DNA of 64,000 bases from Psychrobacter sp. UBA3483 (GCF_002377905.1 NZ_DFQS01000059.1:14203-78202); one strand, 5' to 3'. Shown: positions 35,560-44,998, counted from the stretch's first letter. Program-made: numbers and translations. The notes: generated by a model not told the origin, from the sequence alone.

Positions 35560-36264
35560 TTATTTTTTACGATAAATCTTCCACACGCCATTGTCCGCCA
35601 GTGGATTGCTATAAGCATCGTTACGGCGCTTACGCGGGGTCTGGCGACTATCGACGATTTTAAAATCAGGCAGGGCATGAACGATAAGCCCAGTACGATA
35701 AAAGCGTACGCGCTCAGGCTCTAGCATCTCGCCCTTGGTATCACGGCAAAATACATAAGCACGCAAATCGATAAATTCACGATGCGCCACCAAACGAGCT
35801 TCATCATCGTTGTCAAATACGGCGCTCATACGGGCGATTTCATCAGCGCTATAATCGCCACATTTATCGGTCAGCGCTCCGACGGACCCAAAGCTTTTGG
35901 ATTCTTTGGCGCGGGTCTTGGTCAGATGTAACCTTTGTACATGATAGATAAATTGCGGTATCTCAAGGCTGGCGGGTAACGGCAGGTAATCGGGCGGTAG
36001 ATTGGCCGCTGGATAAAAGGCCATCGCGCGCTCAAGCAGACCATGCCAACGCTGCTGATAGGCTTGGACTTCGGCTAAATTGCCTTCATAAATCGGCATA
36101 TCACGAATTTGCCGCAAAATATTAGGCGGAAACTGCTCATCTCGAAAGCTAGCAATATCTTCTTGCAGCGTCGATAGCAGTGCTTTGGCATGCTTTTTAC
36201 CCTCGCTTGAGACAGGGTCATCAATGTAGCTAGGAGCAACGAAAGGAGCTGAGCGTCTTGACAT
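35560..36264 (-). CDS. Conserved hypothetical protein
   Basis: I do not recognise this 234-residue protein. No signal peptide or membrane segment. It is mostly helical in its first 130 residues (KALLSTLQEDIASFRDEQF, LAEVQAYQQRWHGLLERAMA), followed by FIYHVQRLHLTKTRAKESKS and a basic end (QTPRKRRNDAYSNP, GVWKIYRKK), so nucleic-acid binding is conceivable but not shown. Codon use is like that of the neighbours. It lies 76 nt upstream of the antiporter on the same strand, possibly in one transcript. Confidence 0.6.
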   Translation of the reverse strand: MSRRSAPFVAPSYIDDPVSSEGKKHAKALLSTLQEDIASFRDEQFPPNILRQIRDMPIYEGNLAEVQAYQQRWHGLLERAMAFYPAANLPPDYLPLPASLEIPQFIYHVQRLHLTKTRAKESKSFGSVGALTDKCGDYSADEIARMSAVFDNDDEARLVAHREFIDLRAYVFCRDTKGEMLEPERVRFYRTGLIVHALPDFKIVDSRQTPRKRRNDAYSNPLADNGVWKIYRKK

Positions 36265-36443
36265 GGCAAAAGGTCATCAATTGGTTATGAATAAGGGTAT
36301 TGAGCCTTAAGTATACAGAATTTAGATGAAAAATATGGCGACGCGGCCAAATTTTCCATGATTTTTAACATCCTATTACAATGAAAAAACCCGCTTGATA
36401 TAAGCTTATAAAAAATTACGCCTCGTTTTTAGGAGCTGTTTTT

Positions 36444-36758
36444 ATGGATAATGGCTCAAAACATTTCACAAATCATGATAATTGGCGCGTCATATTAAAA
36501 ATTGTTATTAGAATGATTCTAAAAATTATAAGTATAGGATTGGCGCTAGTATTTGGATTTTGGTTGCTACTGGCGTCAAATATGGGACCGGTTTATCTGC
36601 CACAGTTTATGGACGGCGCGCTAGATTTTTGGATTCGCATGACGCTGTTGGGGCTCGGGCTAAGTACTTGGCTCATAACAGCAGTTTGGATAATTTGGCT
36701 TGTGCTGCGTTATTGTTGTTACTTTATAAAAAAATATCAATTAAAACGTCGCTCATAA
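36444..36758 (+). CDS. Small two-helix membrane protein
   Basis: Hypothetical protein of 104 residues with two membrane segments, at about residues 31-52 (IISIGLALVFGFWLLLAS) and 70-93 (MTLLGLGLSTWLITAVWIIW), a basic C-terminus (KKYQLKRRS) and no signal peptide. AGGAG at about 36431 is well placed before the ATG, which supports translation. No family recognised. It sits between two convergent/divergent neighbours and is probably transcribed alone. Confidence 0.6.
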   Translation: MDNGSKHFTNHDNWRVILKIVIRMILKIISIGLALVFGFWLLLASNMGPVYLPQFMDGALDFWIRMTLLGLGLSTWLITAVWIIWLVLRYCCYFIKKYQLKRRS

Positions 36759-36822
36759 CTAATAACCAGATAGACGACGTCTTAATTAATAATTATATGA
36801 TTTAATATTTAATGTCTTATGC

Positions 36823-38025
36823 TTAATGGTTGTGACCAATATGACTATTGTTATCAGTCGCCTGCTGGGAGATGTCGCAGACTAAGGCGTCGCTATGGGT
36901 TTTGGTCTGCGGATGCGCTAAGCTTTCAACTTGAATAGTCGCATGGTGAATATCAAGCTCAAGAAGGCTCTGCTCTAAACTGGCAATTAAGATACTGGAT
37001 TCATAAATACTCATTTCGCCATCGACGACCACATGACATGATAGGGCGTTCAGTCCACTGGTAATACTCCAAACGTGCAGGTCATGAACTTTTCGGACTT
37101 GCGGATGGGCAAGTAGTTTATCTTCGACCTCCACAAGCGATATGCCCTCTGGTGTGCCTTCCATCAAGATATGTACCGAATCACGCACAACGCGGTAACC
37201 ACTAAACAAGATCAATATAGCGACAATGACCGAGGCCGCCGCATCCGCCCAAACCCAGCCAAAGCTCATCATCAAAAGCGCCGCAACAATAGCGGCAACA
37301 GAACCCATTAGGTCACTTAATACATGCAAATAAGCACTTTGCATATTTAAATTGACTGGTGCTTTAGCTTCAGCCTTTGTATCTTGCTGTGCATGGTTGT
37401 CGCCATGGCTGTGACTATGTGCATGCCCATGCGTATCAGATCCGCGACTGCCGCGATGCATTAGCCAAGCGACCAAAATATTAACCAACATACCAATAGT
37501 AGCAACGATAAGCATACCTTGGGTTGCAATTTCAGGCGGCGAGTTAAAGCGTTTAATGGCCTCATAAAAAATCATGATGGCAATAATAACCAGTGTCGCA
37601 CCATTGACCGTCGCCACCAAAATCTCAAAGCGTTTATAGCCAAAGGTTTTTTGATGGGTGGCGGCTTTTTCACCAATTTTAAAGGCCATTAATGTCGCGC
37701 CAAGCGCCACCGCGTCACTGAGCATATGACCAGCATCAGATAGCAGCGCCAAACTACCAGTGAGCCAGCCACCGATGGCTTCGACAAACATATAGATAGT
37801 AATAATGATAAAACTAAATAGCAAAGTACGCTGATAACCCTTGGTATCGCGTGGGGCAACCGTTTGCTCTAGGTGTTCATCGTGGTCGTGATTGTCTTGG
37901 TTATCTTCGGTGTACCTGTCCTGAGTATCATTCTGTGCACCGTTTTGACGGTGTTTATGGCTATCAATCGCTGCATTCTGATGAGAATGCTCATGTTTTT
38001 GAGGGTTTGGGCGCTCTTGATTCAT
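36823..38025 (-). CDS. Cation diffusion facilitator (ZitB/CzcD-like) metal exporter
   Basis: Inner-membrane metal(II)/proton antiporter of 400 residues. The N-terminal ~55 residues and the loop near residue 195 are very His/Asp-rich (DNHDHDEHLEQ; DTHGHAHSHSHGDNHAQ), as in zinc exporters. Six membrane segments follow, with metal-site motifs SDAGHMLSDAVALGA in segment 2 and HVLSDLMGSVAAI in segment 5 (the HxxxD/DxxxD pattern of zinc transporters). The C-terminal cytoplasmic domain has VHDLHVWSITSGLNALSCHVV. Zinc is the likeliest substrate, cobalt or cadmium possible. Single-gene unit. Confidence 0.9.
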   Translation of the reverse strand: MNQERPNPQKHEHSHQNAAIDSHKHRQNGAQNDTQDRYTEDNQDNHDHDEHLEQTVAPRDTKGYQRTLLFSFIIITIYMFVEAIGGWLTGSLALLSDAGHMLSDAVALGATLMAFKIGEKAATHQKTFGYKRFEILVATVNGATLVIIAIMIFYEAIKRFNSPPEIATQGMLIVATIGMLVNILVAWLMHRGSRGSDTHGHAHSHSHGDNHAQQDTKAEAKAPVNLNMQSAYLHVLSDLMGSVAAIVAALLMMSFGWVWADAAASVIVAILILFSGYRVVRDSVHILMEGTPEGISLVEVEDKLLAHPQVRKVHDLHVWSITSGLNALSCHVVVDGEMSIYESSILIASLEQSLLELDIHHATIQVESLAHPQTKTHSDALVCDISQQATDNNSHIGHNH

Positions 38026-38259
38026 AACAACACTCGGGATAATAAAAGGTGAAATGGATGGTTTATAAAGTTTTGATTGCTTATAATGCTGGGCTTGCTG
38101 CGTATAAACCAGACAGTTATAGAGAATTTAGCACATTTAACAAATGCTTGCTGTATTTAGGCGGTAAACAGGACAAGACTGCTTTTAAATAGCATTCATT
38201 ATTGAAGGTAATCTATACTGGGATGATTAAAATTGGCAAAAATGGTTAGGGTTTAGAAG

Positions 38260-40557
38260 TTACCAACCAACAGGGTCAACATCCAAAGTTAGTTTCAGGT
38301 ATTTGGCGCTTGGCAGAGCAAGTACAGCCTGCCACCAGTGATGTAATACTCGATGTAATTGCTGCCTGTCTTTGCCTAACAGCAGCAATTGCGCGTGATA
38401 GCGGCTGTTCTTTTTACTCATCGGCGCATCAATAGGGCCGAGGACAGCGAGATTATGGCCGTTTGGAAGAATGCCAACAGCATCTTTTAGCGCTTGCGTC
38501 GTAGCAGCTAAAGTTTTACCTTCGCAGCGTATCAGAGCGGCATAACTATGCGGCGGCAAGCCCATCATTTTACGCTCTTGCAATAGCTCACGAGCGAATG
38601 ATAAATAACTATCTTTTACCAATTTTAATAACAGCTCATTATCGGGTTGCAGCGTTTGAATAAGCACGCGCCCCGATTTATCACCGCGGCCAGCACGACC
38701 TGCTACTTGAATCATTAATTGCGCGGTATGTTCCGGCGAGCGAAAATCGGCGGATAAAAAACCACGATCAGCATTAGGCAAGCAGACAAGTGTGACGTTG
38801 GGAAAATGATGACCTTTGGCGACCATTTGTGTACCGACTAAGATGGCAGGCTTGCCTTCATTAATGCGCTGATAAATATTCTCCCAGCTGTCTTTACGTC
38901 TGGTGGTATCGCGATCGATTTGGATAATGGGGTACAACTCTTTACTGGTTTGCGGATTGGCAAAAATGGCATGCAGATTTTCGCTTAGCCTAGTCGTTCC
39001 GATACCTTTGGCGTCCAAATTTTGACTACCACAATCAGGGCAAACCGTTGGGATATAGGCTTGCCAATCGCAGTGATGGCATTTTAAATAAGAGCTGTTT
39101 GAATAGGAATTAGATTGCGATAGGCTATTATAATGCACGGTTAAATGCGCATCACAGCGCGGGCAATCTGCTTGCCAACCGCACGCTTCGCAGAGCAAAA
39201 CTGGCGCATAGCCGCGGCGATTTAAAAATACCAATACTTGATCGCCCGCTTCTAGCGTTTGCCGTATCGCCCTAATCAGCGCATCGGTTAGTCCGGTATC
39301 ATAGCGTGCGCCTTCGTCCGTCGTTTGTTGATGGGTACTTTGCAAGCGTGCATCAATCAGCTGCATGCTTGCAAGCTTGGCATTACCAGGGCGAGTTCGC
39401 AGTTGGCACTCTATCAACTTGCCGTCATCGACCAGTTTTAAATGCTCAAGAGATGGCGTCGCCGTACCAAGTACAACAGGAATATTGGCTTGTAATCCAC
39501 GATAAAGCGCGACGTCAGCGGCATGATAGCGCAACGTATCTTGCTGCTTATAAGAACCATCATGCGCCTCATCGACGACGATAAGTCCTAAATCCGCAAA
39601 CGGATATAGCACTGCTGATCGCGTGCCAATAATGATTTGCGCGTGACCGGTGCGGCAGTCTTGCCAACCTTGCAAGCGGTGGGTATTGTTCATACCCGAA
39701 TGCAATAAGACAATGTGAGCAGCAAAGCGACTGGCAAAGCGCGCGCGCGTCTGCGGCGTTAATCCAATCTCTGGTACCAGTATCAATACCTGCTTGCCCG
39801 CCTCCAAGACCGCTTGCATCGCTTGCAAGTAGACTTCAGTCTTACCACTACCGGTAATGCCATTTAATAAAAACCCCGTATATTGCTTATTTTCATGAGC
39901 AGCAATAATGCCATCGACTGCACGCCGTTGCTCTTCATTTAGGTCAAGCGGCATTTTTGCTAAAGTAACCGGTACGGGCGCAGATTTGGCTTCAATATAG
40001 CGCTCGATAAGCCCTTTTTCTTCTAGCGCCTTTAAGAAGGGTCGCTGCATGCCTTCTAATAATAGGACGTCTTCACTAGCGCCATGCTCGCCGTGTAGCT
40101 TAAGCATATCAAACTGCTGCTTTTGCTTTTTGGCATTGCTATGAAAATCATCATCAGTGACATGCGGTAAGATTCGCCAATGGGTAATCAGTAAATCCAG
40201 CGGTTTACCTTGGCGTACGAGGGTTGGCAACATCACCGCTAACACGTCACCGAGTGGATAATGATAATAACGCGCCAACCAATGTGCCAGCTTTAACATA
40301 TCGCTGTCTAAAATAGGCTCAGCATCTAAGCATTTATTAATAGGTTTGAGCTTATTTGTCGGTACGTCGCTATCTGCTTCCTCAACATGAGCAATGACAA
40401 TACCGATTAAGGTTTGACGACCAAAAGGTACCTCAACACGGCTACCAATCGGTGGTAGCGCCATGGCAGCGCCGTTTGGCAACGTCGGCTTATCTGCCGG
40501 CAAGCGATAGTCAAATACCCGATAAAGGGGCACGGGTAGAGCAACTTGTAGCAACAT
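38260..40557 (-). CDS. priA: Primosomal replication restart helicase PriA
   Basis: PriA recognises stalled forks and reloads the replisome. The ~765-residue protein begins MLLQVALPVPLYRVFDYRLP, the 3'-DNA-binding domain start. It then has Walker A LLNGITGSGKTEVYLQ near residue 240, the DEAH box GLIVVDEAHDGSYKQQD, the zinc-binding region with CEACGWQADCPRC and CHHCDWQAYIPTVCPDCG, and helicase motifs VGTQMVAKGHHFPNV and QVAGRAGRGDKSGRV. An open frame extends 25 codons upstream to 40632, but family alignment favours MLLQVAL; no strong ribosome-binding site is seen for either. A hairpin lies between ridA and this gene. Confidence 0.96.
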   Translation of the reverse strand: MLLQVALPVPLYRVFDYRLPADKPTLPNGAAMALPPIGSRVEVPFGRQTLIGIVIAHVEEADSDVPTNKLKPINKCLDAEPILDSDMLKLAHWLARYYHYPLGDVLAVMLPTLVRQGKPLDLLITHWRILPHVTDDDFHSNAKKQKQQFDMLKLHGEHGASEDVLLLEGMQRPFLKALEEKGLIERYIEAKSAPVPVTLAKMPLDLNEEQRRAVDGIIAAHENKQYTGFLLNGITGSGKTEVYLQAMQAVLEAGKQVLILVPEIGLTPQTRARFASRFAAHIVLLHSGMNNTHRLQGWQDCRTGHAQIIIGTRSAVLYPFADLGLIVVDEAHDGSYKQQDTLRYHAADVALYRGLQANIPVVLGTATPSLEHLKLVDDGKLIECQLRTRPGNAKLASMQLIDARLQSTHQQTTDEGARYDTGLTDALIRAIRQTLEAGDQVLVFLNRRGYAPVLLCEACGWQADCPRCDAHLTVHYNSLSQSNSYSNSSYLKCHHCDWQAYIPTVCPDCGSQNLDAKGIGTTRLSENLHAIFANPQTSKELYPIIQIDRDTTRRKDSWENIYQRINEGKPAILVGTQMVAKGHHFPNVTLVCLPNADRGFLSADFRSPEHTAQLMIQVAGRAGRGDKSGRVLIQTLQPDNELLLKLVKDSYLSFARELLQERKMMGLPPHSYAALIRCEGKTLAATTQALKDAVGILPNGHNLAVLGPIDAPMSKKNSRYHAQLLLLGKDRQQLHRVLHHWWQAVLALPSAKYLKLTLDVDPVGW

Positions 40558-40631
40558 AACTGGGCTTCGCAGTCTTTTATTGAATGAATAGAGAATAAAA
40601 ACATCAACAGCAGTATAAACAGGCACAGACA

Positions 40632-40660
40632 AATAAGCTTAGCATGAAGCTAAGCTTATT
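40632..40660 (-). terminator. Hairpin between ridA and priA
   Basis: AATAAGCTTAGC (40632-40643) and GCTAAGCTTATT (40649-40660) form a perfect 12-bp stem with a 5-nt loop. It lies 48 nt after the ridA stop on the minus strand. The T tract is short, so termination is likely but not certain. Confidence 0.6.
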
Positions 40661-40707
40661 ATCATTTACTATAAACCAGTAATGCTCAGTGACGCTAAAC
40701 AATCGTC

Positions 40708-41088
40708 TTATTCAATATACATGATAGATTCAATTTCAACCACGCCGCCTTTAGGTAGCGCCGCAACTTGTACAGCAGCGCGGGCAGGATATGGCTCGCT
40801 TAAATTAGCAACGAATACTTCATTTAACGCCGCAAAGTCATTTAAGTCGGTTAAAGAGACGTTGAACTTGACTACATCATTTAAGCTGCCACCGGCCGCC
40901 TCACAGATGGCTTTGATGTTTGCAAATACTTGCTTGGCCTGTGCTTCAAAGCCTTCTTTTAGCTCCATGGTATCAGGATCAAAGCCCAGTTGACCTGAGA
41001 TATAAACAGTATTGCCTACTTTTACTGCTTGTGAATAGGTACCAACGGCAGCTGGAGCTTTATCGGTTTGAATGGTTTGACGAGTCAT
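40708..41088 (-). CDS. ridA: RidA family enamine/imine deaminase
   Basis: RidA hydrolyses reactive enamine/imine intermediates, such as those formed by threonine dehydratase (cytoplasm, trimer). The 126-residue protein shows the family sequence TDKAPAAVGTYSQAVKVGN, VYISGQLGFDPDT, QAKQVFANIKAICEAAGGSL, and the active-site end EPYPARAAVQVAALPKGGVV with the substrate-binding arginine, followed by VEIESIMY. Length is exactly usual. AAGGAA precedes the ATG. It follows spoT on the same strand after 128 nt, an arrangement also known from other gammaproteobacteria. Confidence 0.95.
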   Translation of the reverse strand: MTRQTIQTDKAPAAVGTYSQAVKVGNTVYISGQLGFDPDTMELKEGFEAQAKQVFANIKAICEAAGGSLNDVVKFNVSLTDLNDFAALNEVFVANLSEPYPARAAVQVAALPKGGVVEIESIMYIE

Positions 41089-41216
41089 ATGATTTCCTTA
41101 TGATGTTTTTCATGTTTGTTTGGTTAAAAAGTTAGCCAAAAATTTCAGGCGATAATAAATGCTCAACATTGAATGGTTTTAAAAGGGATGGATTTTAACA
41201 TGTATTTTAACGGCTT

Positions 41217-43406
41217 TTATAATTGATAAAGCCTAATAATATTGGGGAAGCCAAGTAGCGAGCGCAACTCGCGGATGCCTTGCGCCAAATGATTACGGCT
41301 ACGCACGACGATATGAATAATCGTATCGCTACTACGCACGTCGACCTTTTCGACCCCGATATTTAATTGACGTAAATGATAAATCACTTCACTGATTTGC
41401 TCGTCGCTTAGGGCAATAGATAGCTTTAAGTAAGCAGGGAAGCGGATTTTGCTGTTATGTTCCCCGGATGAGTCGCCTTGCTTGATGGCTTTATCATTAC
41501 GCCAGCGCAGTTGGATAACTTGATAAGGGTTGTCTTTACGGATATCGTCCAATGAAAAGCATTTATGGCGATGGACAACCAAACCATGACGCGATAAATG
41601 GCCGACGATAGGGTCGCCATAAATCGGATGACAACAATTGGCAAAATCAAGCTCAACGCCTGAAGCGTTAACAATCAATTGTTGCGGCTGGGTCATATCA
41701 TCAACGCTTTCTTGCGATTGCATATCACTGACTTCATCACTAAACAAACGCGTCACCACCAGTTGCGGCAACAGTGTGCCCGAGCTAATTTGCTCAAACA
41801 GCGCATTTTTTTCTGTCAGACCGCGCCATTCAGTCAAGTTTTTCCAATCACTTTCGCTCAAATCATCGAGGCTTTTCTGATAAGTTTTTAGCGCACGGTC
41901 TAAAGCTTGCATGCCATGATGTTGTTTATCTGCAGGTGATAAATCTTTAAACCAGCGTAAAATCTCTACGCGGGCTTTATTGGTCACAACAAAGCCGAGC
42001 CATTCCGCTTTTGGTTCAGAATGGCTGCTGACTTCAATCTCGACCAACTGCCCGTTTTTCAGCACCGTACCGAGTTTTGCATGTTTGTTATCGATATTGG
42101 CACCGACCGCGACATTGCCAACCATAGGGCCGACGGCGTAAGCAAAGTCTAGCGCTGTGGCACCTTGTGGCAGCTCATAAGCGCGGCCTTGCGGACTGTA
42201 GCAGATGATTTTACTTGAGTGTAGATAATCCATCAGCTCATTAATAGTAGAAACGGCCGCGGAAAAATCAGGGCTGTCGGCATCTAAAGTGTCTTCGTCA
42301 ACCAAGTCTTTCATATTACGCAGTGATGCTTGAATAACCGACTGGCTAACATCGGAGGCGTGTTCGGCACCAATAACCCCAAGCCTTGCCGCGTTTTGCA
42401 TTTGCTTGGTTAAGATGGTGACTTTCACAAAGTCATTATCGCGCTCATAAATCAGGGTCAACGACTGATTGCCACCGGGCAGCGGACGACGAATGTTATC
42501 AGCGATATGACTGTCATCAATCTGGTATTTTTTAATCAGATAATAAGCAAGCTTGTCACAAGCTTCGATGTTATCAAGCACAATCTCAAACGCATAGTGG
42601 CGCAGTAGTGCATTGATTTCACCGCGATTACGGAAGAATTGGCGGAAGATAACGACACGATTGTCCAAGACTTTGACCATGCCATTAAGATCAAGATTGT
42701 TTAGCACAATGCTCAAGTAGCGATGAATGGCTTCTCTTTGAAAATTACGCCCAAGTCCGTGTTGCAGCAGCTTATCAGACAGCTTGTTATACATATCAGA
42801 ATCAAGATTGCGATAACAAAGCACTTCAATATAATCAGCAATGTCATTGAGACCCATCAAGCGCGCAAAGGGTACATAAAAATCTAACGTTTCTTGTGCA
42901 GTAGTTCGCTGTTTTTCGGGACGTACTGCATCTAGCGTCGACATATTATGCAAACGGTCAGCCAGTTTGATAATCAAGACGCGCGGATCAGCGAGGGTAG
43001 CGGTCAAGATTTTATGAAAGGTGGCGGCTTTGTTTTCTTGCTTATTATGGGTTGAAGATTTTAATTTGGTGACGCCATCGACCAGTCTTGCCACTATTTT
43101 ACCGTAACGCTGCTCAATATCCTCAGCGCTAACCTCGGTATCTTCTACCGTATCATGAAGGATTGCCGCAATAATCGTATCGCGATCCAAGCGAAAGCCT
43201 GCCAATATTTCGGCGACGGCAATCGGGTGAGTGATATAAGGCTCCCCTGATTTACGCTTATCTTTGATATGTGCCAAATCACCGAACTCACAGGCATCAA
43301 TAATATCACTACGTTCAGCCGCAGTGAGATAACCTACTGAGCGCAGCAGATTATATTGAGCATCATCAACTAAAGGATGACTGAGTTTGGGCAAGGTTTG
43401 AGTCAT
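41217..43406 (-). CDS. spoT: SpoT-type (p)ppGpp hydrolase with degenerate synthetase domain
   Basis: SpoT controls the alarmone (p)ppGpp. The 729-residue protein has an intact HD hydrolase domain (YITHPIAVAEIL with His60, and AILHDTVEDTEVS with His84-Asp85). The region where the synthetase should be, about residues 230-360, has lost the usual signatures: NQSLTLIYE stands where active proteins have YQSLHT, KVTILTK replaces EVQIRT, and GVIGAEHA replaces GVAAHW. A TGS domain (YSPQGRAYELPQGATALDFA) near residue 395, a zinc-finger-like part (DFANCCHPIYGDPIVGH) and a C-terminal ACT domain follow. A decayed, hydrolase-only SpoT is reported in Acinetobacter. Operon: gmk, rpoZ, spoT, though a terminator follows rpoZ. 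Confidence 0.95.
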   Translation of the reverse strand: MTQTLPKLSHPLVDDAQYNLLRSVGYLTAAERSDIIDACEFGDLAHIKDKRKSGEPYITHPIAVAEILAGFRLDRDTIIAAILHDTVEDTEVSAEDIEQRYGKIVARLVDGVTKLKSSTHNKQENKAATFHKILTATLADPRVLIIKLADRLHNMSTLDAVRPEKQRTTAQETLDFYVPFARLMGLNDIADYIEVLCYRNLDSDMYNKLSDKLLQHGLGRNFQREAIHRYLSIVLNNLDLNGMVKVLDNRVVIFRQFFRNRGEINALLRHYAFEIVLDNIEACDKLAYYLIKKYQIDDSHIADNIRRPLPGGNQSLTLIYERDNDFVKVTILTKQMQNAARLGVIGAEHASDVSQSVIQASLRNMKDLVDEDTLDADSPDFSAAVSTINELMDYLHSSKIICYSPQGRAYELPQGATALDFAYAVGPMVGNVAVGANIDNKHAKLGTVLKNGQLVEIEVSSHSEPKAEWLGFVVTNKARVEILRWFKDLSPADKQHHGMQALDRALKTYQKSLDDLSESDWKNLTEWRGLTEKNALFEQISSGTLLPQLVVTRLFSDEVSDMQSQESVDDMTQPQQLIVNASGVELDFANCCHPIYGDPIVGHLSRHGLVVHRHKCFSLDDIRKDNPYQVIQLRWRNDKAIKQGDSSGEHNSKIRFPAYLKLSIALSDEQISEVIYHLRQLNIGVEKVDVRSSDTIIHIVVRSRNHLAQGIRELRSLLGFPNIIRLYQL

Positions 43407-43791
43407 AAGGTGGTAATCCTATTTTCCAATACCTATTTATCAGTTCAGGACGGTTCGTCGGCTACGGACTTTTAATGGGTTCAGGACTGTTGGGTAAATG
43501 ATATGGACGAATAAGCTGCATTTATGCAAAAGATTAAGATATTAGGTTAAAAGCGGCTCAGTTAAAAGCAACTAAGCCAAAAAATACTAGGTTAAAACAT
43601 ACTAACTTAAAACGCACAAAGCGAAAAGAGGGGCAGGCCACCCTCTAATTAATCGTAAATCGTTCTCAATGTCAACTCTTATGCGCGTAAGTCTGGCATA
43701 AATTAAAAAATTCCACCTAAGTGGTATGATTTTCGCTATAAGTGGTCGCAATAATTGGCAAGCGTTTGGTGTTATCAGTCGTTTCATAACC
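43407..43791. other. spoT leader and rpoZ-spoT gap
   Basis: Part of a 493-nt gap. It holds a six-copy 15-nt repeat array; no convincing gene. The open frame at 43602-43841 on the minus strand overlaps both the array and the rpoZ terminator and is rejected. Confidence 0.5.
43546..43635. repeat. Six-copy 15-nt tandem array upstream of spoT
   Basis: Contiguous units: 43546 GTTAAAAGCGGCTCA, 43561 GTTAAAAGCAACTAA, 43576 GCCAAAAAATACTAG, 43591 GTTAAAACATACTAA, 43606 CTTAAAACGCACAAA, 43621 GCGAAAAGAGGGGCA. The spacing is exactly 15 throughout while individual bases have drifted. It lies 140-230 nt upstream of the spoT start. Confidence 0.85.
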
Positions 43792-43817
43792 AAAAAACCA
43801 CAGCCGATGCTGTGGTT
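43792..43817 (-). terminator. Rho-independent terminator after rpoZ
   Basis: AACCACAGC and GCTGTGGTT (43796-43817) pair around CGAT; on the minus strand the stem runs into TTTTTT (43792-43797). It implies that spoT is at least partly transcribed from its own promoter. Confidence 0.9.
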
Positions 43818-43899
43818 CTTATATTTTAGTAATGTCGGCACGGAATAAAGTGGTCGTGCTCATTACTAAAAGCGATGATTTTTTAAAAACGGCAATTTA

Positions 43900-44160
43900 T
43901 TAGAAGCTATGATCGCCTGACAAAGCCAAATCTAATGAGTTGGTTGCAAAGTTATGGTCTGGCTGATTTAAAATGTCACGGGTGATTTTGCCAGCAGCAA
44001 TTTCACGTAATGCCAATACCGTGGGCTTGTCGTTATCAACATCAACCAAAGGCTCAGCAATACCTTTGGCTAATTGACGGGCGCGCTTACTGGCGACCAA
44101 AATCAACTCAAAGCGATTATCAACATTATCCAAACAATCTTCAATCGTCACTCGTGCCAT
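43900..44160 (-). CDS. rpoZ: RNA polymerase omega subunit
   Basis: Omega assists assembly of the beta' subunit and contributes to the ppGpp binding site 1 on RNA polymerase. The 86-residue protein begins MARVTIEDCLDNVDNRFELI, then LVASKRARQLAKG, the omega signature, and KPTVLALREIAAGKIT. Length is normal. GAGGTAG precedes the ATG. It lies between gmk and spoT, the conserved gammaproteobacterial order. Confidence 0.97.
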   Translation of the reverse strand: MARVTIEDCLDNVDNRFELILVASKRARQLAKGIAEPLVDVDNDKPTVLALREIAAGKITRDILNQPDHNFATNSLDLALSGDHSF

Positions 44161-44361
44161 AAATAGCTACCTCGGTTGTTTTTATCAGTCACGGCGCTTG
44201 TCCGTTACTCAATAAAAATAATATCAAAAATATAAAAGCGTATAGCTAGACATTATAGCATTTTTTGCCGAAGCGCGTAGTTGCTTTTTATATCTGCTGT
44301 TACTTATCTTAAAAGCGACATTTTCAACCGCTAAGCTTTCTTTCTCCTAGGTTTTCTTTGC

Positions 44362-44988
44362 TTACTCGTCAACTTGGCTATTTAGCAAATTGGCAATAGT
44401 GCGGTGATAGCGCTGCTGTTGGCGTTTAAGGGTTTGTCTGTCGGCGACGATAATGGCTTTTAGTTCGGTTAACGCCACTTCAAAATTGTCATTAATCACC
44501 ACAAAATCAAAGTGCACATATTGCGCCATTTCCGTGACCGCGCCTGCTAAACGTTGCTCGATGACTTCCATGGTGTCCTGTGCACGCGTCGACAAGCGCT
44601 GACGTAATGTCGCTAAACTTGGCGGCAAAATAAAAATCATCGTCGCATCGGTAAATATTTTTTTGACTTGTAGCGCCCCTTGCCAATCAATCTCCAAGAT
44701 AACGTCAACACCTGCCTCTAGCTGCGCACGCACGCTTTGCTCTGAGGTGCCATAATAATTGCCAAACACTTCAGCATGCTCTAAAAACTTGCTTTCGCCG
44801 ATAGCCGTGACAAATTTATCAACGTCGGTAAAATGGTAGTGCTGACCATCAATCTCACCGGGACGCGGCGCGCGCGTGGTGTGCGATACGCTAACGGTCA
44901 AGTCGTTGGTGGTGGCCAATAACTGCTTGACCAGTGAGGTTTTGCCCGTGCCCGAGGCGGCGGTAATAATAAATAATGAACCTGTCAT
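44362..44988 (-). CDS. gmk: Guanylate kinase
   Basis: Gmk phosphorylates GMP to GDP. The 208-residue protein begins MTGSLFIITAASGTGKTSLV with the P-loop at residues 11-18, followed by VSHTTRAPRPGEIDGQHYHF (GMP-binding), FLEHAEVFGNYYGTSEQSV, VILEIDWQGALQVKK and the lid TMIFILPPSLATLRQRLSTR. An open frame extends 56 codons upstream (to 45156) but is repeat-derived; the ATG at 44988 has AGGA at 44997-45000. A five-copy 15-nt array lies directly upstream and includes that ribosome-binding site region. Confidence 0.97.
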   Translation of the reverse strand: MTGSLFIITAASGTGKTSLVKQLLATTNDLTVSVSHTTRAPRPGEIDGQHYHFTDVDKFVTAIGESKFLEHAEVFGNYYGTSEQSVRAQLEAGVDVILEIDWQGALQVKKIFTDATMIFILPPSLATLRQRLSTRAQDTMEVIEQRLAGAVTEMAQYVHFDFVVINDNFEVALTELKAIIVADRQTLKRQQQRYHRTIANLLNSQVDE

Positions 44989-44998
44989 ACGGTTTTTC

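Noticed and set aside
43546..43635. CRISPR-like array
   Set aside because: Units are contiguous 15-mers without spacers and are degenerate; no cas genes in the window.
43602..43841. 79-codon minus-strand open frame between rpoZ and spoT
   Set aside because: Overlaps the 15-nt repeat array and the rpoZ terminator; no plausible protein.
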